Shown here one piece after another: positions 1 through 5,449 of a stretch of DNA of 5,732 nucleotides (positions are counted from its first letter, which is position 1; the number at the start of each line of letters is the position of its first letter). The notes beneath the pieces are model-generated. The model did no database searches. It was not told the DNA's origin and worked only from the letters and a program-made list of their open reading frames with translations. The position numbers and the translations under genes are program-made. The stretch comes from an uncultured Eubacteriales bacterium (lineage in GTDB: Bacteria; Bacillota; Clostridia; Oscillospirales; CAG-272): positions 1-5,732 of the forward strand of contig CAKSJC010000120.1 in the NCBI GenBank assembly GCA_934462885.1, in the 5' to 3' direction.

Positions 1-1
1 C

Positions 2-1585
2 TTAACAAATGTATACAACTTCAACGGCAGCGCTGAAAATAAGATTTACTACACGACAAGCGTCGGTATAAACGAATACGATTTCGAAACGGATACGGCA
101 AAAGAGATTCTCAACTATATGAACTCTGATATTGACAGATATTCCGCAGCGAATATCGTGGTTCTCCCGGACGGCAGGGTTGTTGTTGCCCAGAGCGACT
201 ACAGCGGAAGCAAAGTTAATATTACATTCTCCATAATGTCAAAGGTGCCGGACGAACAGCTAGAAGAAGAGGTTATTGTAAAAGTTGCGTCAACCTATCA
301 GAATTATCAATTCACAAAAGCGGCTATCCGCTTTAATAAGAAAAATACAGGGGTTCGTATATCGACCGTCGACTATTCTTCTTATAATAACGAAGATAAC
401 GAATATACAGGTGCGCTTAAACAGTTAAATAATGATATAATCACCGGAAATGTTGCGGATATTCTCATCCTTGATTCATCACAGCCGATTGAAAGCTATT
501 TTCATAAGGGATATTTTACTGATCTAAACAAATATATCGACGATCCGGAAAAGGGACTAAACCGTGTCGATTATCTTGATAATATCTTCCGCGCATCGGA
601 AATTGACGGAAAAATGTATTCTCTCATAACGGCATTTAGCGTGTGTACACTTGCGGCGAAATCTGAATTTGTCGGAACAGAGCCCGGATGGACCTTTGAA
701 GAAATGATGAACTGCATTAAAAATGCGCCGGAGGGATGTGTGGCATTCTTTGATTACGGCAGAAACAGCATTATGCAGACGTTATTTAATTATTCTATGG
801 ATTCATTTTTGGATTGGGAAAAAGGAACGACACTTTTTAATACGCAGGGCTTTATAGACTTTATCAAGTATCTTTCCACATGTCCTGAAAAGGGATATTG
901 GGAAGCATACTACGACAACTATGATTATTCAAACTATGATGAGGACCAAGAAAGAGCTATGGATGAAAAATACCAGCTTCGTTTCTATAAAAACTATGCT
1001 CTCTTCGAATTTGAATACTGTTACAGCATTAACTCATTTCTTAACGCGATCAAAAACTTTGCGACGGAGGACATAACTTTTATCGGATTCCCCACAAAGG
1101 ATGAAAATTCAAACGGTGCAGTTATTTCTCCCAGCATGGAATTGGCAATCAGCGCAAATTCAAAGGTGAAAGATCAGGCATGGGAAGTACTCAAGTTTAT
1201 GCTTACCGACGAACAGGGTCTTGATAACTCCTATCAGTTCTCAGCAAGCCGCGCCGCGATGAAAAAACTTGTTGAAAACGCAAAAGATGATTACTGGGTC
1301 GGAGATGCTGTTTCGGATGAACAGATTGAATGGTACAAATCTCAGAAGTATTCGGATGAGTATATTGAGTACATGAAGAACAGCAGACCTGCTTTCGACG
1401 AAAAGTATACACAAAAAATGATGGATATCATTGAAAGTGCGAATACCGTAAGCCGCACGGACAGTGCTCTTTATGAGATAATTTCCGACGAACTGTCAGG
1501 ATTCTTCGCAGGAAGCAAGAGCGCAGAGGAGACGGCAAAGGTCATCGACAGCAGAGTTTCTATCTACATATCCGAAAACTCGTAA
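2..1585 (+). CDS. Extracellular solute-binding protein of an ABC importer, 5'-truncated
   Basis: The frame is open from base 2 with no stop and no start before the ATG at 119. That ATG is therefore internal and the gene begins left of the window; 527 residues are visible. The first ~85 visible residues are short beta-type segments with a VVLPDGRVVVAQ stretch, resembling the N-terminal beta-propeller-like part found on some clostridial binding proteins (inference). From about residue 90 the sequence reads as a family 1 (sugar-type) binding protein: a strand-helix opening, ADILIL (152-157), GYFTDLNKYI (170-179), DGKMYSL (202-208), GWTFEEM (229-235) and a late QAWEVLKFML helix. Such proteins capture a solute outside the membrane and deliver it to ABC permeases. 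Ligand unknown, sugar or oligosaccharide is only a guess. The signal peptide and lipobox would lie outside the window. A terminator follows directly, so no permease genes are co-transcribed downstream. Confidence 0.85.
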   Translation, partial: LTNVYNFNGSAENKIYYTTSVGINEYDFETDTAKEILNYMNSDIDRYSAANIVVLPDGRVVVAQSDYSGSKVNITFSIMSKVPDEQLEEEVIVKVASTYQNYQFTKAAIRFNKKNTGVRISTVDYSSYNNEDNEYTGALKQLNNDIITGNVADILILDSSQPIESYFHKGYFTDLNKYIDDPEKGLNRVDYLDNIFRASEIDGKMYSLITAFSVCTLAAKSEFVGTEPGWTFEEMMNCIKNAPEGCVAFFDYGRNSIMQTLFNYSMDSFLDWEKGTTLFNTQGFIDFIKYLSTCPEKGYWEAYYDNYDYSNYDEDQERAMDEKYQLRFYKNYALFEFEYCYSINSFLNAIKNFATEDITFIGFPTKDENSNGAVISPSMELAISANSKVKDQAWEVLKFMLTDEQGLDNSYQFSASRAAMKKLVENAKDDYWVGDAVSDEQIEWYKSQKYSDEYIEYMKNSRPAFDEKYTQKMMDIIESANTVSRTDSALYEIISDELSGFFAGSKSAEETAKVIDSRVSIYISENS

Positions 1586-1612
1586 ACAGAAATTAAGATA
1601 TTGCAAAAGGCG

Positions 1613-1642
1613 AAAAAACCGGAGGGCGACCTTCGGTTTTTT
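1613..1642 (+). terminator. Intrinsic terminator of the solute-binding protein gene
   Basis: A 13-bp stem pairs 1613-1625 (AAAAAACCGGAGG) with 1630-1642 (CCTTCGGTTTTTT), with one G-T pair and a GCGA loop of the GNRA type. The six T at the end of the 3' arm form the U-tract. It starts 27 bases after the TAA stop at 1583-1585. The six A on the 5' side make it a possible terminator in the other direction too, but no minus-strand gene reaches it. Confidence 0.9.
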
Positions 1643-1664
1643 GCATAACGGAGCTGTTTCCCTG

Positions 1665-1693
1665 TTGACAGCTTGAAAATAATAATGTATAGT
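1665..1693 (+). promoter_or_regulatory. Sigma-A-type promoter for the HAD phosphatase gene
   Basis: A perfect -35 TTGACA (1665-1670) is followed by a 17-bp spacer and a -10 TATAGT (1688-1693), five of six matches to consensus. Expected transcription start is about 1700, giving an untranslated leader of roughly 98 nt before the ATG at 1798. The promoter sits just after the upstream terminator, so the phosphatase gene is an independent unit. Confidence 0.82.
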
Positions 1694-1716
1694 GTATATT
1701 ATAACTTCAAGTGAAA

Positions 1717-1772
1717 GCGCCAAGGCGGTGTTCCCCGCATTATCGAATTATATCACGGAATACAAAAGGCGC
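1717..1772 (+). promoter_or_regulatory. Folded 5' leader of unknown class before the HAD gene
   Basis: The predicted leader contains nested complementary arms. The outer stem is GCGCC (1717-1721) with GGCGC (1768-1772). Inside is a 7-bp stem, GTGTTCC (1728-1734) with GGAATAC (1757-1763), including one G-T pair. They are separated by an asymmetric internal loop, AAGGCG against AAAA. The terminal loop 1735-1756 shows no strong pairing. The downstream Shine-Dalgarno GGAG (1789-1792) lies outside these stems. This could be a cis-regulatory RNA, or chance pairing. I could not match it to a known riboswitch class, and covariation is untested. Confidence 0.35.
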
Positions 1773-1797
1773 ATGATACACAGAAAACGGAGCGGCT

Positions 1798-2643
1798 ATG
1801 CTTACAGAAAAAAATATACAAGAAGCAAAACAAATTCTTTTATCAAAAGAACTATTCATTTTTGATATGGATGGAACGATATATTTAGGAGGCATTCCAT
1901 TCGAGTTTGCGGTTAAATTTATAAATAAACTAAGGAAAAACGGTAAAAAAGTACTTTTTTTTACAAATAACGCCTCGCATACTCCCGAGTTCTATATGAC
2001 TAAGCTTTCGGGGCTCGGATTTGCACCGGGTAAGGAAGAAATATGTACGTCAGGGAACGTTACTGCGGCTTTTCTTATGCGGAACAGAGCAGGAAAAACG
2101 GTTTATCTCGTCGGAACACCGGAATTGTATGAACAGTTTCGCGTTTCGGGAATTGACATGACATGCGATAAGAGCGGTAAATGGGACGGAAGAAAAACCG
2201 ATATAGTTGTGACAAGTTTTGATACAACTCTGACTTATGAGAAGCTTGAGAACGCATGCAATTTTATAAGAGATGGCGCGGAGTACCTATGCACTCACCC
2301 CGACTACAACTGTCCGACAGAGACGGGATTCATTCCCGACAGCGGCGCGATAGCAGCTCTTGTCACAGCGTCGACAGGTGTTTCGCCGATTTTCTTCGGG
2401 AAACCGTACCCTGAAACTGTCGAGATGATATGCGAAATAACGGGACAGCAAAGAGAAAAAATGCTGATTTTCGGAGACAGACTTTATACAGATATAGCAG
2501 TCGGTAAAAAACACGGAATTGCAACCGCGCTTGTTCTTACGGGTGAGACGACAGAATCAGACGTCGAAAAAGCGGATGATGCCGAGCGTCCCGATATAAT
2601 GCTTGCCTCTCTCAAATCAGCCGACAAACTTATGTTCGGATAA
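1798..2643 (+). CDS. NagD-type HAD-superfamily phosphatase (subclass IIA)
   Basis: This 281-residue protein carries all four HAD motifs. Motif I is FDMDGTI, with nucleophile Asp23 and acid/base Asp25. Motif II is TNN at 56-58. Motif III is Lys202 in FFGKPYP. Motif IV is GDRLYTD at 226-232, with Asp227 and Asp232 for magnesium. The stretch between motifs II and III (about 60-200) fits the C2-type cap of subclass IIA, which includes NagD and the p-nitrophenylphosphatase/phosphoglycolate phosphatase-like proteins of about 250-300 residues. It is a cytoplasmic Mg-dependent phosphatase acting on small phosphorylated metabolites, and may remove damaged or surplus sugar phosphates; the substrate cannot be told from sequence. 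No signal peptide is seen. The ATG at 1798 follows GGAG (1789-1792) with a 5-nt gap. It has its own promoter and no operon partner, since the next gene is convergent. Confidence 0.92.
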   Translation: MLTEKNIQEAKQILLSKELFIFDMDGTIYLGGIPFEFAVKFINKLRKNGKKVLFFTNNASHTPEFYMTKLSGLGFAPGKEEICTSGNVTAAFLMRNRAGKTVYLVGTPELYEQFRVSGIDMTCDKSGKWDGRKTDIVVTSFDTTLTYEKLENACNFIRDGAEYLCTHPDYNCPTETGFIPDSGAIAALVTASTGVSPIFFGKPYPETVEMICEITGQQREKMLIFGDRLYTDIAVGKKHGIATALVLTGETTESDVEKADDAERPDIMLASLKSADKLMFG

Positions 2644-2645
2644 AA

Positions 2646-2659
2646 TTTGCCGAGGCAAA
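2646..2659. repeat. Short inverted repeat just after the HAD stop codon
   Basis: TTTGCC and GGCAAA are perfect inverted arms separated by GA. As RNA this would form a 5-bp hairpin with a CGAG loop. It begins two bases after the TAA stop (2641-2643). No T-tract follows, so it is a poor terminator by itself; it may act as a 3'-end stabilising hairpin together with the next one. Confidence 0.4.
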
Positions 2660-2690
2660 CCTGCAACAATCCGAACAAGCAGTGTCTACG

Positions 2691-2725
2691 TGATTAACAT
2701 TGGGCAAGCAAGCCCATGTTAAACA
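2691..2725 (+). terminator. Candidate terminator hairpin downstream of the HAD gene
   Basis: TTAACATTGGGC (2694-2705) pairs with GCCCATGTTAA (2712-2722) over 11 bp with one bulged T and a six-base AAGCAA loop. Beyond an A/A mismatch, two more pairs extend the stem (2691-2692 with 2724-2725). Only a short T run (GTTTT, 2726-2730) follows, so termination would be weaker than at 1613-1642. It lies about 50 nt past the HAD stop and is the first sizeable hairpin a plus-strand transcript would meet. Confidence 0.5.
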
Positions 2726-2770
2726 GTTTTGCGGACGGGCATTGCGCGATAGAACTGATTCCGGATGAAC

Positions 2771-2837
2771 AAACAAGCGAAATGATATGCGTCCGAAAGT
2801 TATACACTTCAGGGAGCGCATCTCATTTCGCTTGTTT
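2771..2837. terminator. Long imperfect hairpin, likely bidirectional terminator between convergent genes
   Basis: The arms 2771-2791 and 2817-2837 pair at 20 of 21 positions; the only mismatch is T2786/C2822. The 25-nt loop can itself pair: AAGT 2797-2800 with ACTT 2806-2809, plus flanking G-C pairs. The outer ends are A-rich on one arm and T-rich on the other (AAACAAG / CTTGTTT), giving a short U-tract in both directions. It starts about 48 nt beyond the spoIIP stop on the minus strand and lies in a tail-to-tail gap. Bidirectional termination is the simplest reading, although the stem is longer than most terminators. A palindromic interspersed repeat is the alternative. Confidence 0.55.
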
Positions 2838-2884
2838 TGCACATAATTAAAGTTTATATCTTTGATTTAATGAAAAGATAGAGA

Positions 2885-4345
2885 TCAGTTATCGTTCTGT
2901 TGTATCTGCTCTCCTTTTATTTCGGCAGACAGATATTTCGCAAATATTTTTGCCGAAATAAGAGCCGAGGAGCGAGGCGACGCGGATGAGCCGATTTCTA
3001 TGAGAAGAGAACCTTTTGTGTACTGCTCGTTAAAAGAAGCGCTTCTGAGATTGATCGGCCGCATAAGCGAAGGGTAGTCGGCGGCGATATTTTTTTGAAG
3101 ACGCGCGGCAAGAGATAAATTGTCCTGCCAGCCGATGTGTCCGCTTCCTCCGTGGTCGGTTCCGATAACGAACATCATTTGAGCGGCGCTTTTCCCATTG
3201 ACTGTTGTCGACGGATTTATAAGTTCTCCGCTTTGAGACATTACCGAGTCGCGGTGAACGTCGATTATGTACGAGATTGACGGATTTTCTGCGAGATATT
3301 TTTTTATAGATGTGGAAGCGTTGTAATACGCCATGTTGAAGTCGGGCGAATCGAAAAGATTAGTGCAGTGGACAGCGTTTATGCCTTCTTCTTTTAAAAC
3401 GGTATAGATCATGTTTCCGACCGAGATCATATTTTCCTCGTTGTCGCTTGAACGGAACAGATTTTCATAGTTTTCTGAGTATGCCTCAGTCGCGTGAGTC
3501 GACAGAATAAGTACAATCGGCGCGTCATTTCCGAATGACGCATACAGCTTGTCAAGGGTTTTTATACATCGTTCTTTTTCAGAGAGTTCGGCAAGATCGG
3601 GTTCATAAGGAGTTTCGTTTGTAAGAGAAAGCACGCCTTTTTCAGACGACGACATATCATATGAAATAACGGAAAAGCCTGAGGCGTTTTTTTCGATGTT
3701 TTCGGATATTTCCGGGATTATCGATAGTTCTTCGGATGTAAGGAGCTTTGAGTTTTTTTCAATGCTTTTTTTGTCGCTTATTCTGTACGAGATACCGTTT
3801 TCCGTAAATCCCACGTTCTTTTTTCCGCCGACAAGCTCGCCGAGAATTATCCCAACCGCATTTTTGGCGCTGACATCGGATGTTGAGACGGAAAAAAATA
3901 TTATCGAGCCGAAAACGGCTATGGAAACGACGGATAAGACAAGAGGTATAACAAAATGCGAAATATTGTATATAGCGGATCTGATTCCGTCGACGGCTCG
4001 GAGATCCGATTGAGATGGCGTCACGGATTCTTTTTTATGTATTTCGGTATCGGCGAGATCGATGCCGCCTGCTTTTTCGCCATCGTCGGAAGTTCTTTCA
4101 TCGTCGGTTTCATTATCCTTTTCTGATACGGTGTGTTCTCGCCCGAAAGTGTTGTTCTCAATTTCTTTTTGAGCATTTTCGGCGCGCGGCAGATTATCAT
4201 TTTTGTACACTTGAGCGGATATGTTTTCATTTTCAAAGATTGAAACGCAATTTTCTTTGACATTTTCATTTCGCGGCGCTTCGGAAAGCGCCGCATTTTT
4301 GTTTTTTTCTTGTTTTTCCGTCGTTATTTTTTCTAATTGCGGCAT
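2885..4345 (-). CDS. spoIIP: Stage II sporulation protein P, engulfment peptidoglycan hydrolase
   Basis: This 486-residue protein ends in a full SpoIIP catalytic domain (about 275-475): LILSTHATEAY with His284 and Glu287, IDVHRD at 361-366, GTDHGGSGHIGWQDNL at 395-410, and LLIEIGS at 447-453 with Glu450. SpoIIP is a membrane-anchored, zinc-dependent amidase/endopeptidase. With SpoIID and SpoIIM (the DMP complex) it thins septal peptidoglycan and drives engulfment of the forespore. One membrane segment (about 131-152) places the catalytic part outside the membrane. The preceding ~125 residues are hydrophilic, acidic and Asn-rich, with no further Met, and would be cytoplasmic. Such a long tail is unusual: Bacillus SpoIIP is about 400 residues with its anchor near the N-terminus. 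The start is fixed by a strong ribosome site. It lies 61 bp after gpr, the classic gpr-spoIIP order. No good separate promoter was found in that gap. Confidence 0.95.
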   Translation of the reverse strand: MPQLEKITTEKQEKNKNAALSEAPRNENVKENCVSIFENENISAQVYKNDNLPRAENAQKEIENNTFGREHTVSEKDNETDDERTSDDGEKAGGIDLADTEIHKKESVTPSQSDLRAVDGIRSAIYNISHFVIPLVLSVVSIAVFGSIIFFSVSTSDVSAKNAVGIILGELVGGKKNVGFTENGISYRISDKKSIEKNSKLLTSEELSIIPEISENIEKNASGFSVISYDMSSSEKGVLSLTNETPYEPDLAELSEKERCIKTLDKLYASFGNDAPIVLILSTHATEAYSENYENLFRSSDNEENMISVGNMIYTVLKEEGINAVHCTNLFDSPDFNMAYYNASTSIKKYLAENPSISYIIDVHRDSVMSQSGELINPSTTVNGKSAAQMMFVIGTDHGGSGHIGWQDNLSLAARLQKNIAADYPSLMRPINLRSASFNEQYTKGSLLIEIGSSASPRSSALISAKIFAKYLSAEIKGEQIQQNDN

Positions 4346-4351
4346 TTTTTA

Positions 4352-4357
4352 CCTCCC
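4352..4357 (-). promoter_or_regulatory. Ribosome binding site fixing the spoIIP start
   Basis: On the minus strand GGGAGG (complement of 4352-4357) stands 6 nt before the ATG at 4345-4343. It is the best Shine-Dalgarno in this region and supports translation of the whole long N-terminal tail, because no other in-frame ATG exists before the membrane segment. Confidence 0.8.
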
Positions 4358-4406
4358 GACAGTCATTATAAAATTCCTGCTTAATAAAGTATATTCCGCA
4401 AAAGAG

Positions 4407-5177
4407 TCAGATATCATTCTTTCCCATAAAGGTGATTATAAGAGCATGGGAAATAATGGAGGAGTAACAAGATATGATATCGGCTATGTCAGGGCGCGTT
4501 ACAAAAAATCTTTCTTCTGACGGAGCGTCAAGCATTGCCGCGGCGCTTATGACCGCCGGAACTCCGATCGATATGACAGGGCGATTCATAGTTTTTTTGC
4601 TTATCTCAGCTGATGAGTGAGAAAGTGCGGAGCCGGGCGTTATTCCCGAATCTGTTATCTGTATCAGTGTATGCAGACGTTCCGGAAGTGCGGCGCAGAG
4701 TGAGTCTGCCGTGAAAATCATATCAGCGTTTACATGATCCGCTATTAGCTTGACGTGATCTGCGGTTTTTATACCGCTTCTTGACTCAACCCCCGGTTTT
4801 AATGAGTATATCTCGGAAAATCCAGCTTTTTTCATTACGGGATCGTGTCCGGTAATTATCAATTTGTCGCATATCGAAGGACCAAGCGCGTCCGAAGATA
4901 CACTTTGATTCCCAAGTCCCGTAAATAAAATGCGACTCGGTCTTTTTTGGAAATGATTTGTATATTCTGAAAGAATTTCCGACAAAACGGCGGATACTTT
5001 GTTTTTTTCGGAAAAGGGGCTTTTCCATATCTTTCCGCAGATCATGCTGTGATAGGAGATCCCGTTTTTCGCCGCTTTATATATGGGTATCCCGTTTTTT
5101 GTATATTTTTTTGCTGCAGGAAACCATAGCGGTTTTGCATATCCGAAATTTTCTATCATAAGATCGCTTTTTCTCAT
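4407..5177 (-). CDS. gpr: Germination protease (spore endopeptidase), compact form
   Basis: Gpr (peptidase family A25) cleaves the small acid-soluble proteins that coat DNA in dormant spores, supplying amino acids at germination. The 256-residue product has the family core: TGLGN (86-90), SDALGP (95-100), PGVESRSGIKTADHV (128-142), TADSLCAALPER (156-167), QITDSGITPGS (173-183), ISIGVPAV (202-209) and a C-terminal FFVTRPDIADII helix. Asp96 and Asp158 correspond by context to the two conserved catalytic aspartates. It is much shorter than Bacillus Gpr (about 370): the prosequence, part of the region before GLGN and the linker after GVP are all reduced. The N-terminus MRKSDLMIE aligns with the RTDLA(V)E autoprocessing segment, leaving about five residues of propeptide. 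The ATG at 5177 is chosen for its Shine-Dalgarno; an in-frame TTG at 5213 lies before that site. It is first in an operon with spoIIP. Confidence 0.92.
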   Translation of the reverse strand: MRKSDLMIENFGYAKPLWFPAAKKYTKNGIPIYKAAKNGISYHSMICGKIWKSPFSEKNKVSAVLSEILSEYTNHFQKRPSRILFTGLGNQSVSSDALGPSICDKLIITGHDPVMKKAGFSEIYSLKPGVESRSGIKTADHVKLIADHVNADMIFTADSLCAALPERLHTLIQITDSGITPGSALSHSSAEISKKTMNRPVISIGVPAVISAAAMLDAPSEERFFVTRPDIADIISCYSSIISHALIITFMGKNDI

Positions 5178-5187
5178 TTGTTCTTTA

Positions 5188-5192
5188 CTCCT
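5188..5192 (-). promoter_or_regulatory. Ribosome binding site deciding the gpr start
   Basis: Minus-strand AGGAG (complement of 5188-5192), preceded by a run of A, lies 10 nt before ATG 5177-5175. If translation began at the in-frame TTG at 5213-5211, this site would be inside the coding region. The next in-frame ATG (5159) has no Shine-Dalgarno. This sets the product at 256 residues. Confidence 0.75.
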
Positions 5193-5241
5193 TTTTTTAA
5201 GGTGCGTAAACAATTTTTTGCGATTTTGCTTCCGCTTATGT

Positions 5242-5271
5242 TATTTTAACCGCTATATAGCGGGAATATGA
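5242..5271 (-). promoter_or_regulatory. Candidate sigma-F/forespore-type promoter of gpr-spoIIP
   Basis: On the minus strand, TCATA (5271-5267) is followed by a 15-nt spacer and GGTTAAAATA (5251-5242). From memory the Bacillus sigma-F consensus is GYWTA, about 15 nt, then GGnnAnAHTR. The -35 fits at four of five positions and the -10 fits fully. Transcription would start near 5235, giving a leader of about 58 nt. Bacillus gpr is made in the forespore under sigma-F and sigma-G, so the match makes biological sense. No sigma-A promoter was seen here. The call rests on degenerate motifs. Confidence 0.4.
5250..5263. repeat. Perfect 14-bp palindrome in the gpr promoter spacer
   Basis: CCGCTATATAGCGG is fully self-complementary. 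It covers the last 13 spacer bases' right-hand part and the first two bases of the candidate -10 of the gpr promoter. A dimeric regulator bound here would block polymerase, so an operator is plausible. With no unpaired centre it would make only a small RNA hairpin and lacks a T-tract, so it is not a terminator. Confidence 0.5.
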
Positions 5272-5295
5272 TAAAAAATAAATCAGGAACGGAAA

Positions 5296-5329
5296 AATGC
5301 ACAAAAAAGTACAAATGTAATTGTGCATT
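5296..5329. repeat. 9-bp inverted repeat in the divergent intergenic region
   Basis: AATGCACAA (5296-5304) and TTGTGCATT (5321-5329) are perfect inverted arms with a 16-bp AT-rich gap. It lies 34 bp upstream of the -35 of the rightward promoter and about 25 bp upstream of the candidate gpr -35, a position suited to a shared operator. Read on the minus strand it is a hairpin followed by five T, but no minus-strand gene lies upstream to be terminated. Confidence 0.4.
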
Positions 5330-5363
5330 CGGATGAATATTGTAACGTTCGTAAAAGAAGCTG

Positions 5364-5392
5364 TTGATTATCAGAGAAAAAAGTGATATAAT
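5364..5392 (+). promoter_or_regulatory. Sigma-A extended -10 promoter of the peptide-binding lipoprotein gene
   Basis: TTGATT (5364-5369), a 17-bp spacer and a consensus TATAAT (5387-5392), with the extended element TG at 5384-5385. Expected start is near 5399, leaving a leader of about 50 nt before the ATG at 5450. It should be strong in vegetative cells and diverges from gpr. Confidence 0.85.
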
Positions 5393-5449
5393 ATAGCATA
5401 CTGAAAAAATATTGTCACATGGCAGAACCACAAGGAGGATTTATCGAAC

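Noticed and set aside
1722..1785. Fluoride riboswitch before the HAD gene
   Set aside because: The GGCGGTGTTCCCCGC stretch recalls the start of that class, but the conserved GATG and the 3' GCTGATG...CCTAC blocks are missing and the stem layout differs.
2630..2842. 70-codon minus-strand open frame across the convergent gap
   Set aside because: It begins in the long hairpin, has no ribosome site or recognisable protein features, and overlaps the 3' end of the HAD gene.
4021..4296. 91-codon open frame on the minus strand inside spoIIP
   Set aside because: It lies wholly within the region coding for the spoIIP N-terminal tail in another frame, is very Lys/Met-rich, has no ribosome site, and is explained by base composition.
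4358..4392. Sigma-A or sigma-E promoter just before spoIIP (TATAAT at 4370-4365, GAATATA further upstream, minus strand)
   Set aside because: A start from that TATAAT would fall on the ribosome site, its -35 is poor, and the GAATATA box has no good -10 at the right distance.
5178..5213. Longer gpr reading frame starting at the TTG at 5213
   Set aside because: The added 12 residues would be encoded across the poly-A/AGGAG Shine-Dalgarno of the ATG at 5177, and the TTG itself has no ribosome site.
5340..5356. Catabolite-response (cre) site around TGTAACGTTCGTA
   Set aside because: The central CG and right half do not line up with the TGWAANCGNTNWCA consensus.
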